64,000 nucleotides of DNA from Bradyrhizobium retamae (lineage in GTDB: Bacteria; Pseudomonadota; Alphaproteobacteria; Rhizobiales; Xanthobacteraceae): contig NZ_LLYA01000164.1 of assembly GCF_001440415.1 (NCBI RefSeq), forward strand, positions 1 to 64,000, given 5' to 3'. The translations under genes were made by a program, and so were the position numbers. Each line of letters opens with the position of its first letter. The first letter of the stretch is position 1. The notes beneath the pieces are model-generated. The model was given only the letters and a program-made list of their open reading frames with translations. It did not search any database and was not told where the DNA came from. This document shows, in pieces, positions 1 to 7,453 of this stretch.

Positions 1-396
1 CCTTGAGCCCGGCCGATCACCGGGCTACTTCAAAAATACAGTTGCTTCCCGGAGAGCGGCTTTCTTGCCTCCATCGCTGCGCAAATAGTTTCACGCAGCT
101 TAGCGCCAACACCGCGGCGCCCGAACCGCACGACTTCGCCGTACGCTTCCCGCGCGTACGTCTAGCGCGCCATCTGCGTCCACCGCATCTCACCGCACGT
201 TCGTGACGATCGCGAGCCGCCCCTCCATCGGGTGAGACAGGCGGAGTTATGCAGGTGATTTGGCCTGCACGTTAAGCGAAATATTTTTGATTCTTTTTGA
301 TTGTGGGGCTTGACACCATTTCTGAAAATCCGAAGTGATTTGCCCGCGGCGGATTGCACCGGGGAGGGCCGGCTCCATCAGTCACCGGCTAAGCAC
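1..396. other. Gene-free stretch
   Basis: I see no convincing gene here; the short open frames on both strands lack ribosome binding sites and recognisable domains. The first 30 bases carry a short GCCCGG/CCGGGC inverted repeat. A TTGACA-like hexamer lies near 311, after a T-rich patch at 270-300, but no gene sits downstream on the plus strand at a suitable distance. From memory, the text between about 20 and 240 resembles dispersed intergenic repeats of Bradyrhizobium; this is unverified. Confidence 0.4.
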
Positions 397-660
397 TCAG
401 CGCGTTTGCTCTTCCGCGTTCTTCGATGCGGATTTCGGCTGCGGCGCCTTTGAACCCGTTTCCTGACAGGGCAGTTGCGTCCATGAGCCGTCGGCCGCCT
501 GCTGATAGGCATGGCAGGAGGCGGAAGCGGGCGCTTCGCTCGTCTTTGCCGGTTGGGAATTCGTGTTGGAGTTCGTGTTAGAGTTCCTGGCGAGCGTCGG
601 CGCTGCCAAAGTGAGGAGGGCGGCCGCCGAACCGAAGAAGATCGCTTGCCCTAACCGCAT
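397..660 (-). CDS. Small exported protein, unknown function
   Basis: An 87-residue protein with a clear Sec signal peptide (hydrophobic residues about 6-20, cleavage probably after the PTLA motif near residue 24). The mature part opens with an Asn/Thr/Ser repeat and carries two cysteines about 16 residues apart (C49, C65), which could form a disulfide in the periplasm. A GGAG ribosome binding site 6-7 bases upstream supports the ATG at 660. It diverges from the membrane protein gene that follows. I do not recognise the family; location is inferred from the signal peptide only. Confidence 0.65.
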   Translation of the reverse strand: MRLGQAIFFGSAAALLTLAAPTLARNSNTNSNTNSQPAKTSEAPASASCHAYQQAADGSWTQLPCQETGSKAPQPKSASKNAEEQTR

Positions 661-818
661 GGAAATTCTCCTTTGTCGAAAACGATGTGTCCTTCCTAAA
701 AAGGATTGTGGAATTTTTTGGGAAATGCCGATGGACGTACCGGCACTTGCTTAACGTTTTGCAAACGCCTGAAGGCCGCCGACGCGCTGCAGCGCAAGGC
801 GGATTCTATTCTCGCGGT

Positions 819-1118
819 ATGGAACTAGTTTCTTCGGCCGTGCGTTGGCTTGGCATCATGCCGAGAGGCGCGGCCTCCATGCGTCGGGAAAAGTCACTCT
901 TCAATGCGCTGCTCACCCATTTTCTGATGGGCGTGGCGCTTGGACTAACACTGGTCCTGTTGCTCGGCCTCATCGATGCCTTCCATGTCAGAGACCTCGT
1001 CGCCAAGAGCGACGCACCTGTTCAGACCACGGTGATGCTGGTGACGACCTACGGGCTGATGTTCGGCATCGGCGCAGCGCTGACCGGTTTGGTGTTGACG
1101 CTGGAAGACGAGGGCTGA
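819..1118 (+). CDS. Small membrane protein, two TM helices
   Basis: The frame is open from a GTG at 687, but the region upstream of 819 looks non-coding and would leave only 26 bases to the divergent gene. Candidate starts are ATG 819, ATG 858 and ATG 879; the last has a GAGAGG motif about 10 bases upstream. From 819 the protein has 99 residues. Two strongly hydrophobic helices are visible (LLTHFLMGVALGLTLVLLLG and the segment ending near the GIGAALTGLVL motif), separated by a short polar loop. No family recognised. The exact start is uncertain. Confidence 0.55.
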   Translation: MELVSSAVRWLGIMPRGAASMRREKSLFNALLTHFLMGVALGLTLVLLLGLIDAFHVRDLVAKSDAPVQTTVMLVTTYGLMFGIGAALTGLVLTLEDEG

Positions 1119-1137
1119 GGTCGGACGGACCGCCCGA

Positions 1138-1569
1138 TCAGCGGCGCAGGCGGGCGATCGTGCCGGCGGTGATCTGCATGGCGACGCCGAGCACCCATCC
1201 GGCCATGATCATCCAAATCCATGCCAAATGCGGATCGTGGCGCAGCACGATTAGGCCGACGCAGGCAAACGCCGAGAACGCCGCGAGGAAGGTCCCGATC
1301 GAGCTTAGCAGGTCCGGCGTGTCCACTCTGTCGACCCAGGCGTCATCGGGAGGCCGGTCGTTCGATGCGGTGGAGCGCAGCGGCGTATCGATTCCGAGAT
1401 AAAAGCCGATTGCGCCACCGACCATCATTAGCAGCAGGAACGCCTGATTGGTGAGTACGGCGTGGCTCGTCCCTACGAGAGCTGCCACAAACAACCCGCT
1501 CGCCGCGCCTGCCATGGCAAGCCCTAGGCGTTCCAGAACGTGGGCGACCTTTCGAACGCGGGTTTGCAT
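1138..1569 (-). CDS. Four-helix membrane protein, unknown function
   Basis: A 143-residue protein with about four transmembrane helices (residues ~15-33, 42-60, 88-108, 115-135) and a charged loop rich in Asp and Arg between helices 2 and 3. It is convergent with the preceding membrane protein, the stops lying 20 bases apart. No catalytic motif is visible. The high GC3 and regular helix pattern support coding; the function is unknown. The ATG at 1569 has only a weak ribosome binding site. Confidence 0.6.
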   Translation of the reverse strand: MQTRVRKVAHVLERLGLAMAGAASGLFVAALVGTSHAVLTNQAFLLLMMVGGAIGFYLGIDTPLRSTASNDRPPDDAWVDRVDTPDLLSSIGTFLAAFSAFACVGLIVLRHDPHLAWIWMIMAGWVLGVAMQITAGTIARLRR

Positions 1570-1722
1570 GACGGTGAGCCCGCCGGTAATGAGAGAGAGC
1601 TTAGGACGGTTTCAGGCAAGCTGGAAGCAACCTAGCGCTGCAGATGGTCGTCGAATTGATCCAGCGCAATATGCGGTCGGTCTGTAGAATTGGCTCGGCC
1701 TGTTTCGATGGGAGACGCAAAC

Positions 1723-2511
1723 ATGAGCCTGTTGGGTACACCATTCGATCCCGCGCGCGAGGCCGCGCTCGTCACCGGCGCGGGCAACGGGATCGGCCGC
1801 GCAATTGCGCAGGCGCTGGTGGGCGAGGGCGTCCGCACGGTGTTCGCCGATGTGAATCGGGACACGGTCACGACGGCAGCCAAAGCGTCGTCGCGGCCGG
1901 AGCTGGCGCTGCCCTGGGTCGGCGATCTCGCCGATCCCGCGGCGCGCGAAGCGCTGCTGGCTGACGCTGCGTCTGCCGTCGGGCGCGTGACACATTTCGT
2001 GCACAGCGCCTCGCCGCCGCGGCGCGAAGCCGATCATGCGCTCGGCGTCACGACGGAGATTTGGGCGCAGATGCACGCGGTGAACCTGGACGCCGGATTC
2101 CACCTCGCGCGCGAACTGGCGCGCAAGCTGATCGCCGACAAAACGCCCGGCTCGTTCCTGCTGCTGACCTCGCTGCATGCAGGCACGCCGCGCAACCTGC
2201 CGCATTACTCGACGGCGAAGGCGGGGCTTTCGATGCTGGTGAAGGAGTTGGCCAAGACGTTCGGCCGCTTCAACATTCGCGTCAACGCCTTGGTGCCGGG
2301 CGCGATTGCGGCCGGCGGCTTCGTTGCCGATCCCGCGCTCGCAAGACACATTCCGCTCGGCCGGCTCGGCCAGGCTGAAGACCTTGCTCCGCTGGCGCTG
2401 GCGGTGCTGTCGAATCGGATATCGGCCTATGTCACGGGCGCCGCGATCGTGGTCGACGGCGGACTATCGCTGACGAACTGGTTCGAGCCGCCGGAGTTGG
2501 GGGATTTGTGA
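1723..2511 (+). CDS. Short-chain dehydrogenase/reductase (SDR)
   Basis: A 262-residue classical SDR, an NAD(P)-dependent oxidoreductase of cytosolic type. The cofactor motif TGAGNGIG is at about residues 18-25, and the catalytic triad is Ser150, Tyr162 and Lys166 in the YSTAK motif. The usual C-terminal YVTGAAIVVDGG signature is present. The ATG at 1723 is chosen because GGGAGA sits about 8 bases upstream; in-frame TTG 1690 and ATG 1708 are less likely. The usual NNAG motif is replaced by HSAS, which is atypical and may indicate a divergent subgroup. The substrate cannot be deduced; the gene stands alone. Confidence 0.85.
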   Translation: MSLLGTPFDPAREAALVTGAGNGIGRAIAQALVGEGVRTVFADVNRDTVTTAAKASSRPELALPWVGDLADPAAREALLADAASAVGRVTHFVHSASPPRREADHALGVTTEIWAQMHAVNLDAGFHLARELARKLIADKTPGSFLLLTSLHAGTPRNLPHYSTAKAGLSMLVKELAKTFGRFNIRVNALVPGAIAAGGFVADPALARHIPLGRLGQAEDLAPLALAVLSNRISAYVTGAAIVVDGGLSLTNWFEPPELGDL

Positions 2512-2561
2512 GAGGGCTGTGGCTAGCGCCGCGCCCACCATCTGTCAGCAGGGATAACATT

Positions 2562-2656
2562 TGGTGGGCACGCGGAGCCTGTCATCACTCCGCGAGCGAC
2601 CTTGTGCTCGTCGCTGGGCGCGCATTCGCACGACCCGTTGGCTTTGCCCACCCTAC
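2562..2656. repeat. Dispersed intergenic repeat with GTGGGC/GCCCAC ends
   Basis: The ends form an inverted pair (TGGTGGGCA near 2561 and TGCCCACCCTA near 2646-2655). The inner text CGCGGAGCCTGTCATC at about 2570-2585 and CCGTTGGC near 2636 recur at 4843-4886, downstream of the second DUF6894 cassette. I remember GTAGGGTGGGCAAAGC as a common intergenic motif in Bradyrhizobium, but did not check it. The 3' end of the microprotein gene at 2653 touches this repeat. Confidence 0.5.
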
Positions 2657-2823
2657 AAAACAGACGACGAATTGAGCGTCGCGTGCTTGGCGTGCCATTT
2701 CGGGCCCGGGCCGCGCATGTAGTGCAGCTCGGGGCGATAGCGGTTGCGAGCAAGGTCGAGCAGAACCTGCCATCGCGCGGCGACCTGGTTCAGGTATCGA
2801 AGAAGCGATTGCATGGCCAGCAT
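2653..2823 (-). CDS. Basic microprotein, copy A (56 aa)
   Basis: A 56-residue reading frame starting 9 bases after the DUF6894-like gene at 2833, with GAGAGG as ribosome binding site. It carries the motif YRPELHYMRGPGPKWHA (about residues 29-45), shared almost letter for letter with the small frame at 4918-5073. Both copies have an ARW motif near residue 16, and both end in VL. The shared protein-level motif in the same position behind two paralogous genes is strong evidence that this is a real gene. No hydrophobic segment or known domain is visible; the protein is basic and rich in aromatic residues, so nucleic-acid or partner binding is possible but only a guess. Confidence 0.65.
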   Translation of the reverse strand: MLAMQSLLRYLNQVAARWQVLLDLARNRYRPELHYMRGPGPKWHAKHATLNSSSVL

Positions 2824-2832
2824 GGCGACCTC

Positions 2833-3066
2833 TCAATGCGGCTTGCCGAGCACGGACGAAAACGGCAGGGCGAAGATTTCGACGTCGAGGTCGTCGCTCG
2901 CATGCAGCGTCCAGTCGCGCCAGTCTTCCGGGCACTGCGCCGTAATCAGCGACTGCACGACGCGGGCGGTGTGGTCACGCGCTTCGGCCAGATTTCCGAC
3001 GGCAAGGCCACGCTGAACGATGCATACGCCCTCGGAATTGGAGCAGTGGAAATAGACCAGTGCCAT
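2833..3066 (-). CDS. DUF6894-like small protein, copy A
   Basis: A 77-residue soluble protein opening with MALVYFHCSN, followed by a helix with LAEARDHTARVVQSL and a C-terminal DDLDVEIFALPFSSVLG strand pair. This matches my memory of the small DUF6894-type proteins common in Bradyrhizobium, in which an N-terminal YFH strand and an EAR helix are typical. A paralog of identical length is at 5083-5316 (about 60% identical by eye, with the same WRDW and LGKPH motifs). A GGGGGAG motif about 6 bases before the ATG supports the start. It is the first gene of a two-gene cassette with the microprotein at 2653. The biochemical role is unknown. Confidence 0.75.
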   Translation of the reverse strand: MALVYFHCSNSEGVCIVQRGLAVGNLAEARDHTARVVQSLITAQCPEDWRDWTLHASDDLDVEIFALPFSSVLGKPH

Positions 3067-3318
3067 GTCCGACTCCCCCGATTGCGATTCACGCTGAAAA
3101 AATATCAGCCGGAAGATCGGCTTGATATTCGGGGAGATTGCGGGCCGGGATATTACGGGGGAAGAGCGGCCTCGGGTGGAACCGCGCGATCCCTGGACTT
3201 GTCCTAAAATTATCTACTGCGGCAGGAGGAACGAGATTTTCGGTTCGGCCGTTTTGACGAGGAAGCCGCGACATTCGAATCGCTGCGGCGAGGACGGATG
3301 CAACCCCGGGAGAGCAAC

Positions 3319-3504
3319 ATGATGTCGGAAATGCAGATCCACACGATTGCACGACAGATGATGGAGAAGCACGGCCTCACCGCGATCGCACAAGCCGCAC
3401 ACAATGCACAGGCTTGCGAGAGCAGTGGCGACATCGAGGAAGCCAAGGAATGGCGCCATATCGAAGACGCCATGAAGCTGATGCGAGGCCCGCATCAGAG
3501 CTAG
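3319..3504 (+). CDS. Small helical protein, unknown function
   Basis: A 61-residue protein, mostly helical, with repeated acidic and Ala-rich helices (AIAQAAHNAQAC, GDIEEAKEWRHIEDAMKLM). The ATG at 3319 is preceded by GGGAGAG, about 6 bases away; the frame stays open to 3298. There is no signal peptide or membrane segment. The helical hairpin and tryptophan/histidine pair suggest a small binding protein, but I recognise no family. It diverges from the DUF6894 cassette. Confidence 0.6.
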   Translation: MMSEMQIHTIARQMMEKHGLTAIAQAAHNAQACESSGDIEEAKEWRHIEDAMKLMRGPHQS

Positions 3505-3561
3505 CGGATTTGTCTCGGATGCGGCGCGGCACAGCGCGCGGCATCCGGGACACGCAGTTAC

Positions 3562-4632
3562 CTACCGCAGCGGCATCGGCGGGCGGACCACCGGCTCGCC
3601 GTCATCAGCCATGGTTTGCTGCGGCGGTGCCGGCGGCAGCGGCGCAGGGGCGGCGGCTGGCGGAGGGGAGACATAGGTGGCTTGAGCCGGTGGATAGTAA
3701 GCCGGCTTTGGCTTCCGAACAGGCGCGACGGGCGCATTCGCGGATCGGGGCGGCGGCGCGGCTGTTACCCTCGGACGAAAATTCTGTTCGGGTCGGACCT
3801 CCGCAGCCCTCGCTTCCGAAGCTTTCATTTCGGCAGCCTTGTCGGTAGCCTTGGCAAATTCCCGCGCCATTTGCGCCTGGCCTGCCTTGAGCTGCGCGAT
3901 AGTCGCCTTCAGCTCCTCGACCTGCTGGCCCATCGCGGCGAGATCCTGCGCCATCGATTGCAACTGGGTCGATTCCGCGGAGGGAGCAGCCGCGACCGTA
4001 GCTGTGGGTTCGGGTTGAGCCGGTGCTGCCGGCTCCGCTGCGGCCTGATCGGGAGCGGCCGGCGCGCTCGGTTGTTCGGCCACGGCGGGCTTGGCTGCCG
4101 AAGGCAAGGCCGCCAGCACGAAGGGCGGCGCCCACTCGGCAGCCATCGCCTTGGCCTGATCGCCATAATGCTGCCAGGCGGCGGCACCAATGGCGCCGAC
4201 CAGGGCCACCAGCGCCATCACCACGCGCTTCGTCCATTTGGCCATCGGCCGCTCGCTGGCGGCGTTCAGGCCATCCAGGTTGATCTCCTCGCCCGGTCTG
4301 ATGTTGTCAGCCTGGACATCGCGCATCTGGACATCGCGCATGTCGGTCGCGCGAAACGTCGGTTCGACCTGCGCCGTTGGCGCGCTGATCGAAATCGCTG
4401 GCGCGACGTGAACCTGTGGCTTGGCCGCGGCTTGGACTTGCGGCTTTGCCGCGACTTCAGCTTGCGGCGCGACATGAACCTGCGGCGCTACCGGATGGAC
4501 ATGCGGCGCTACAGGAGAGGTGGCCGGATCGTGGGCCAGCGGCGGTGCCTTGTGGGCGTGCGCGGCCAGCACCGTTTCGATCGCAAAAACGTCGTGCGGA
4601 TCAGCCTCTTTCAGTGTTGGCGTGGATTGCAT
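3562..4632 (-). CDS. Membrane-anchored Ala/Pro-rich coiled-coil protein
   Basis: The start at 4632 (356 residues) has AAGGGA upstream; the open frame extends to 4851 but that extension is not protein-like. Layout: a low-complexity cytosolic N-terminus with short repeats of AAKPQVQ/VAPQ and MRDVQ type, one transmembrane helix (RVVMALVALVGAIGAAAW, about residues 138-155), an Ala/Pro linker, a coiled coil around ESTQLQSMAQDLAAMGQQV, and a Pro-rich tail. This single-pass topology with an outer coiled coil and Pro-rich end suggests a periplasm-spanning scaffold. No enzyme motif is visible, so function is unknown. Confidence 0.7.
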   Translation of the reverse strand: MQSTPTLKEADPHDVFAIETVLAAHAHKAPPLAHDPATSPVAPHVHPVAPQVHVAPQAEVAAKPQVQAAAKPQVHVAPAISISAPTAQVEPTFRATDMRDVQMRDVQADNIRPGEEINLDGLNAASERPMAKWTKRVVMALVALVGAIGAAAWQHYGDQAKAMAAEWAPPFVLAALPSAAKPAVAEQPSAPAAPDQAAAEPAAPAQPEPTATVAAAPSAESTQLQSMAQDLAAMGQQVEELKATIAQLKAGQAQMAREFAKATDKAAEMKASEARAAEVRPEQNFRPRVTAAPPPRSANAPVAPVRKPKPAYYPPAQATYVSPPPAAAPAPLPPAPPQQTMADDGEPVVRPPMPLR

Positions 4633-4842
4633 TGGCGGTCCCTTACTCAGTCCAATGTCACCCGGATCGGGGCGGCAAGCATGCTCTGCTGCGTGGAAAA
4701 CCTCTGCCCTGGCCACCACACGGCCAGCGAGGTTTGACCAAAGCAAGGCGAGAGCGTGGAGAGGTTGGGGCCATGGCTCCCCCGCCGGGCTGGAACCCGG
4801 GCGCAGCGATCTTACCTGCAGGCGGCCGGGCCCGGGCGCGGA

Positions 4843-4886
4843 GCCTGTCATCGGGCCGCCGCGCTACGCGGAGACCGTTGGCGCTC
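4843..4886. repeat. Partial second copy of the 2562-2656 repeat
   Basis: The motif GCGGAGCCTGTCATC and a downstream CGTTGGC are shared with 2571-2642, again just downstream of a DUF6894/microprotein cassette. The middle has diverged. The rest of 4633-4917 shows no gene; it holds several GCCCGGG-type short palindromes. Confidence 0.45.
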
Positions 4887-4917
4887 CTCATTATGAGGGG
4901 CTTATGACGCAGTGAGG

Positions 4918-5073
4918 TTAGAGGACGGCGCCTGCAGTGCCATGCGGATGCCTGGCGTGCCACTTTGGGCCGGGGCCGCGCATGTAGTGCCGCTCGGGAC
5001 GATAGGGGTCGCAGGCGCGCTCGATCAGGTGGTGCCACCGTGCCATGATCGCATCCAGGCGGCGGAGCAACAT
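4918..5073 (-). CDS. Basic microprotein, copy B (51 aa)
   Basis: A 51-residue frame beginning 9 bases after the stop of the DUF6894-like gene at 5083, with the same GAGAGG ribosome binding site and spacing as copy A. It contains YRPERHYMRGPGPKWHA (about residues 24-40) and an ARW motif at residues 11-13. Compared with copy A, the N-terminal helix is five residues shorter. The central motif is nearly invariant while flanking residues differ, the pattern expected under purifying selection. Function is unknown. Confidence 0.65.
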   Translation of the reverse strand: MLLRRLDAIMARWHHLIERACDPYRPERHYMRGPGPKWHARHPHGTAGAVL

Positions 5074-5082
5074 GGCAACCTC

Positions 5083-5316
5083 TCAGTGCGGCTTGCCGAG
5101 GACGAAGGCGAAGGGCAGAACGAAGAGCTCCTCGTCGAAATCGTCGCTGACATGCACGACCCAGTCGCGCCAATCTTCCGCGTCCCGCCCCATGATGAGC
5201 GATCGAATGATGCAGGCGGCGCGGTCGCGCGCCTCGGCGAGGTCGCTCACCGCTTCACCGGATCGGTCGAGCCGGACTTCCCGGGAGTTTGAGCAGTGGA
5301 AATAGACCTGGGTCAT
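5083..5316 (-). CDS. DUF6894-like small protein, copy B
   Basis: A 77-residue paralog of the protein at 2833-3066, sharing VYFHCSN at the N-terminus, LAEARD in the central helix, the EDWRDW motif and the LGKPH end. The ATG at 5316 has a strong AGGAGG ribosome binding site; an upstream in-frame ATG at 5346 is less likely because it would place the Shine-Dalgarno inside the gene. It is followed by microprotein copy B at 4918. The conserved gene order suggests the two products work together. Confidence 0.75.
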   Translation of the reverse strand: MTQVYFHCSNSREVRLDRSGEAVSDLAEARDRAACIIRSLIMGRDAEDWRDWVVHVSDDFDEELFVLPFAFVLGKPH

Positions 5317-5658
5317 GTCGGGCCTCCTGTTGCAGGCGATCTGCATTGTTGGTCGCAGGCTAGCCGGACAAGGTTCTGGCGCTCCGTGATGCGCGTCACG
5401 GTCGCGTCGTTAGGATTTTGTTAAGACTGTAATGGTCAAATTTTAGGCATGGAATCGCAGCGGAACCGGACCACCCGAGCCGGCAGTTGCAAGAGAAGGC
5501 CGGCGGCGTAACGCCCGTCGGCCTTTTCTCTTTGCGACAGCAAATCGTCTGGCCACCCGCAGCAAATCGTCGCCGGTATTCACGGCGCTGTGAATTCGCC
5601 TCCGGAACCAGCATCTTACGTGCCCGTTCGCTCTTCATGTTCACATGGAGATTGAGCG
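5317..5658. other. Gene-free stretch with hairpin and CtrA-like box
   Basis: There is no gene. At about 5407-5421 lies TTAG-N7-TTAA, close to the CtrA consensus TTAA-N7-TTAA. At 5491-5532 there is a long imperfect hairpin (arms AGAGAAGGCCG and CGGCCTTTTCTCT around a GGCG/CGCC inner stem) ending in a T-rich run on the plus strand. It has no upstream plus-strand gene to terminate, so a small RNA from about 5420 to 5532 is one possibility. The promoter of the exported protein gene at 5659 must lie in 5540-5645. Confidence 0.35.
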
Positions 5659-6012
5659 ATGACGAAACTGACACTGCTCGGCGCGGCCGCCGTCCTTGCG
5701 ATGGGGTTCGCGACGCCTGCGCTCTCGCAGGAAGCCACCCAGGAACCTGGCATGGTCGGGTTCTCCCACCCGAACTCCGACTATCTGCTCGGCGGATACG
5801 GCGTGCGCACGCCGAGCCGCCATGACTATAGCTACTACTACGGGCCTCGCGCCTATTACGGCCCGCGCGTGTATCATCGCCCGGCCTATATCGGCGGACC
5901 GGTTGGCTTGGCTGCCGGCGTGGCGGCTGGCGCAGTCGGAACGGCAGCCGCGATCGCGGGCGCGCCGTTCGTCGATTCATATGCCTATTATGACGGGCCC
6001 GGCTATTGGTAG
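5659..6012 (+). CDS. Small exported Tyr/Gly-rich protein
   Basis: A 117-residue protein with a Sec signal peptide (residues 1-23, ending in PALS). The mature part is rich in Tyr, Gly and Pro (YSYYYGPRAYYGPRVYHRP) and then has an Ala/Gly stretch (GLAAGVAAGAVGTAAAIAGA) that resembles a glycine-zipper membrane segment. This layout is typical of small cell-envelope proteins in Rhizobiales of unknown function. A GAG-containing ribosome binding site lies before the ATG. A strong terminator follows at 6033-6060. Confidence 0.7.
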   Translation: MTKLTLLGAAAVLAMGFATPALSQEATQEPGMVGFSHPNSDYLLGGYGVRTPSRHDYSYYYGPRAYYGPRVYHRPAYIGGPVGLAAGVAAGAVGTAAAIAGAPFVDSYAYYDGPGYW

Positions 6013-6197
6013 AGTCGGACTAGCAACTGCAAAAAAAAGCGGCCGCGAGGCCGCTTTTTTGATGGAGCAAGCGGCGGCGTCGGAAACAGCAGCGCGAGGA
6101 AGATGATCGTGTTCAGCACGGTCGCGCCAAGGACGAGCTCGATCGCCTTTCCAAGGCCATCGAGGCGGCTCAGGCCTTGCATGAGAATGGCGCGCAT
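6003..6197 (-). CDS. Candidate small membrane protein (64 aa)
   Basis: The first ~43 codons show high GC3 and encode an amphipathic start followed by a strong transmembrane helix (AIELVLGATVLNTIIFLALLF). The tail (KKRPRGRFF and beyond) is encoded by the terminator hairpin at 6033-6060, and the stop overlaps the 3' end of the convergent gene. Either this is a real small membrane protein whose 3' end has merged with the terminator, or a chance frame. The start at 6197 has a weak GGAA ribosome binding site. Confidence 0.4.
   Translation of the reverse strand: MRAILMQGLSRLDGLGKAIELVLGATVLNTIIFLALLFPTPPLAPSKKRPRGRFFLQLLVRLYQ
6033..6060. terminator. Rho-independent terminator, bidirectional
   Basis: A perfect stem AAAAAAGCGGCC / GGCCGCTTTTTT with loop GCGA and A/T runs on both sides. 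It fits the end of the exported protein gene at 5659-6012 and could also stop transcription from the minus strand. Confidence 0.9.
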
Positions 6198-6239
6198 GGT
6201 TCCAGTGTCATCATCCAATGTCCTGAGGGTTGAGGTCTC

Positions 6240-6830
6240 ATGAGCAACCGTATTCTCGTCCTTTACGGCTCCTACCGTTCCGACCGCATGGGCATTCGTC
6301 TCGCGCAGTTCGTCGTCGAGGGGTTTCGCGCGCGCGGCGATGATGTCGAATTGATCGACGCCAAGGCGATCGGCTTGCCGATGCTGGACCGGATGTACAA
6401 GGAATATCCGAAAGGCGATGCGCCCGCGGCGCTCGAAGAACTTGCGGGAAAGATCCGCAGCGCCGACGGTTTTGTGTTGGTGACCGGCGAATATAATTGG
6501 GGCATGCAGCCGGGGCTGAAAAATCTCACTGACCATTTTCTGGAAGAATGGTTCTGGCGGCCGGTGGCAATCGCGAGCTATTCGGCCGGCCGCTTCTCCG
6601 GCGCACGCGCCGCGCTCGCCTGGCACGGCACGCTTTCGGAAATGGGCATGGTGGTGATTTCGAGCTCGGTCGCGGTCGGGCCGATCGCGCAGACGCTGAG
6701 TGAAGACGGCAAGCCGATCGGCGAGGGTGGCAAGGCGCTGGCGCACGCGTTTCCGCGCTTCGCCGATGATCTCGTGTGGTGGATGGAAGCCGCAAGGGCG
6801 CAGCGGGAGCGCAAGAAGCCGCCGTACTGA
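6240..6830 (+). CDS. NADPH-dependent FMN reductase family protein
   Basis: A 196-residue flavodoxin-like protein. The N-terminal LVLYGSYRSDRMG matches the phosphate-binding loop of the FMN_red family (usually GS-R--S), and TGEYNWGMQPGLKNLTDH matches the flavin-binding P-EYN-s-PG-LKN-iD motif. These enzymes reduce FMN, quinones or other electron acceptors with NAD(P)H in the cytosol. GAGGT precedes the ATG. It stands alone, so the natural substrate is unknown. Confidence 0.85.
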   Translation: MSNRILVLYGSYRSDRMGIRLAQFVVEGFRARGDDVELIDAKAIGLPMLDRMYKEYPKGDAPAALEELAGKIRSADGFVLVTGEYNWGMQPGLKNLTDHFLEEWFWRPVAIASYSAGRFSGARAALAWHGTLSEMGMVVISSSVAVGPIAQTLSEDGKPIGEGGKALAHAFPRFADDLVWWMEAARAQRERKKPPY

Positions 6831-6979
6831 GGCATGCCCCGAATGGAGCGCAATGTTGGCGAAAACGCACCCACTTTTCGCCACGGCTGGACAGCAGATT
6901 GCGAATTCTCTGCCATCTTCCGCCTTTCTTGAGCTGCCGCAGGCAGCTCGTCCATTTGCTCCATGCTCGGGTAGAATTG

Positions 6980-7333
6980 ATGTCGCCAACGAAAGCGCGC
7001 TGCGGCCTGCTTGTTCTTGTGTTGATGGCCGCGCTCTCCGGCCCGGCGGCTGTCGCGCAGAATCTCGATCAGGGCAAACCGGCGTCGAAACTGTTTGCCG
7101 AAGGTTGCGCGTCCTGCCATCGCAGCCCGCGTGGGCTCGCCAAGGGCCGCTTTCACCTCACGCTCTATTTGTTTTTGCAAAAGCACTATTCCACCGGCGC
7201 GAGCTCGGCCTGGGCGCTGACGTCCTACCTGGAATCCATCGATAGCGGAAAGCACGTCGCGGCGAAGCCGCGGGCAGCGTCAGCCGCGTCGCGATCATCG
7301 ATGCGTCCGCCGGCGCCGGTGCCGTCGCGATAG
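6980..7333 (+). CDS. Exported protein with a CxxCH haem-binding motif
   Basis: A 117-residue protein starting at ATG 6980; the frame is open upstream but reads as non-coding. Residues 1-26 form a signal peptide ending in AVA, and CASCH (about residues 43-47) is a c-type haem attachment site. Only about 25 residues after it (LTLYLFLQKHY-STG) look like a folded cytochrome c helix, with no clear distal Met in the usual position. The tail is Ala/Pro/Arg-rich. It is probably a small periplasmic cytochrome-like protein of low confidence in function. Confidence 0.65.
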   Translation: MSPTKARCGLLVLVLMAALSGPAAVAQNLDQGKPASKLFAEGCASCHRSPRGLAKGRFHLTLYLFLQKHYSTGASSAWALTSYLESIDSGKHVAAKPRAASAASRSSMRPPAPVPSR

Positions 7334-7453
7334 GCTTCGAGCGCCGCCATCGCTTGCTCACGGCAACGCTGCGAAATCTCCCCGACGCGGCCATCTTTTC
7401 GACTTTTGCCGGCATAGCATCATGAGCATGTATGGTGGCGGGGAGTAGTGACG

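Noticed and set aside
3616..4737. A 373-codon open frame opposite the coiled-coil membrane protein
   Set aside because: Leu/Arg/Gly-rich composition with no motif and no ribosome binding site; the minus strand has a plausible TM protein and Shine-Dalgarno.
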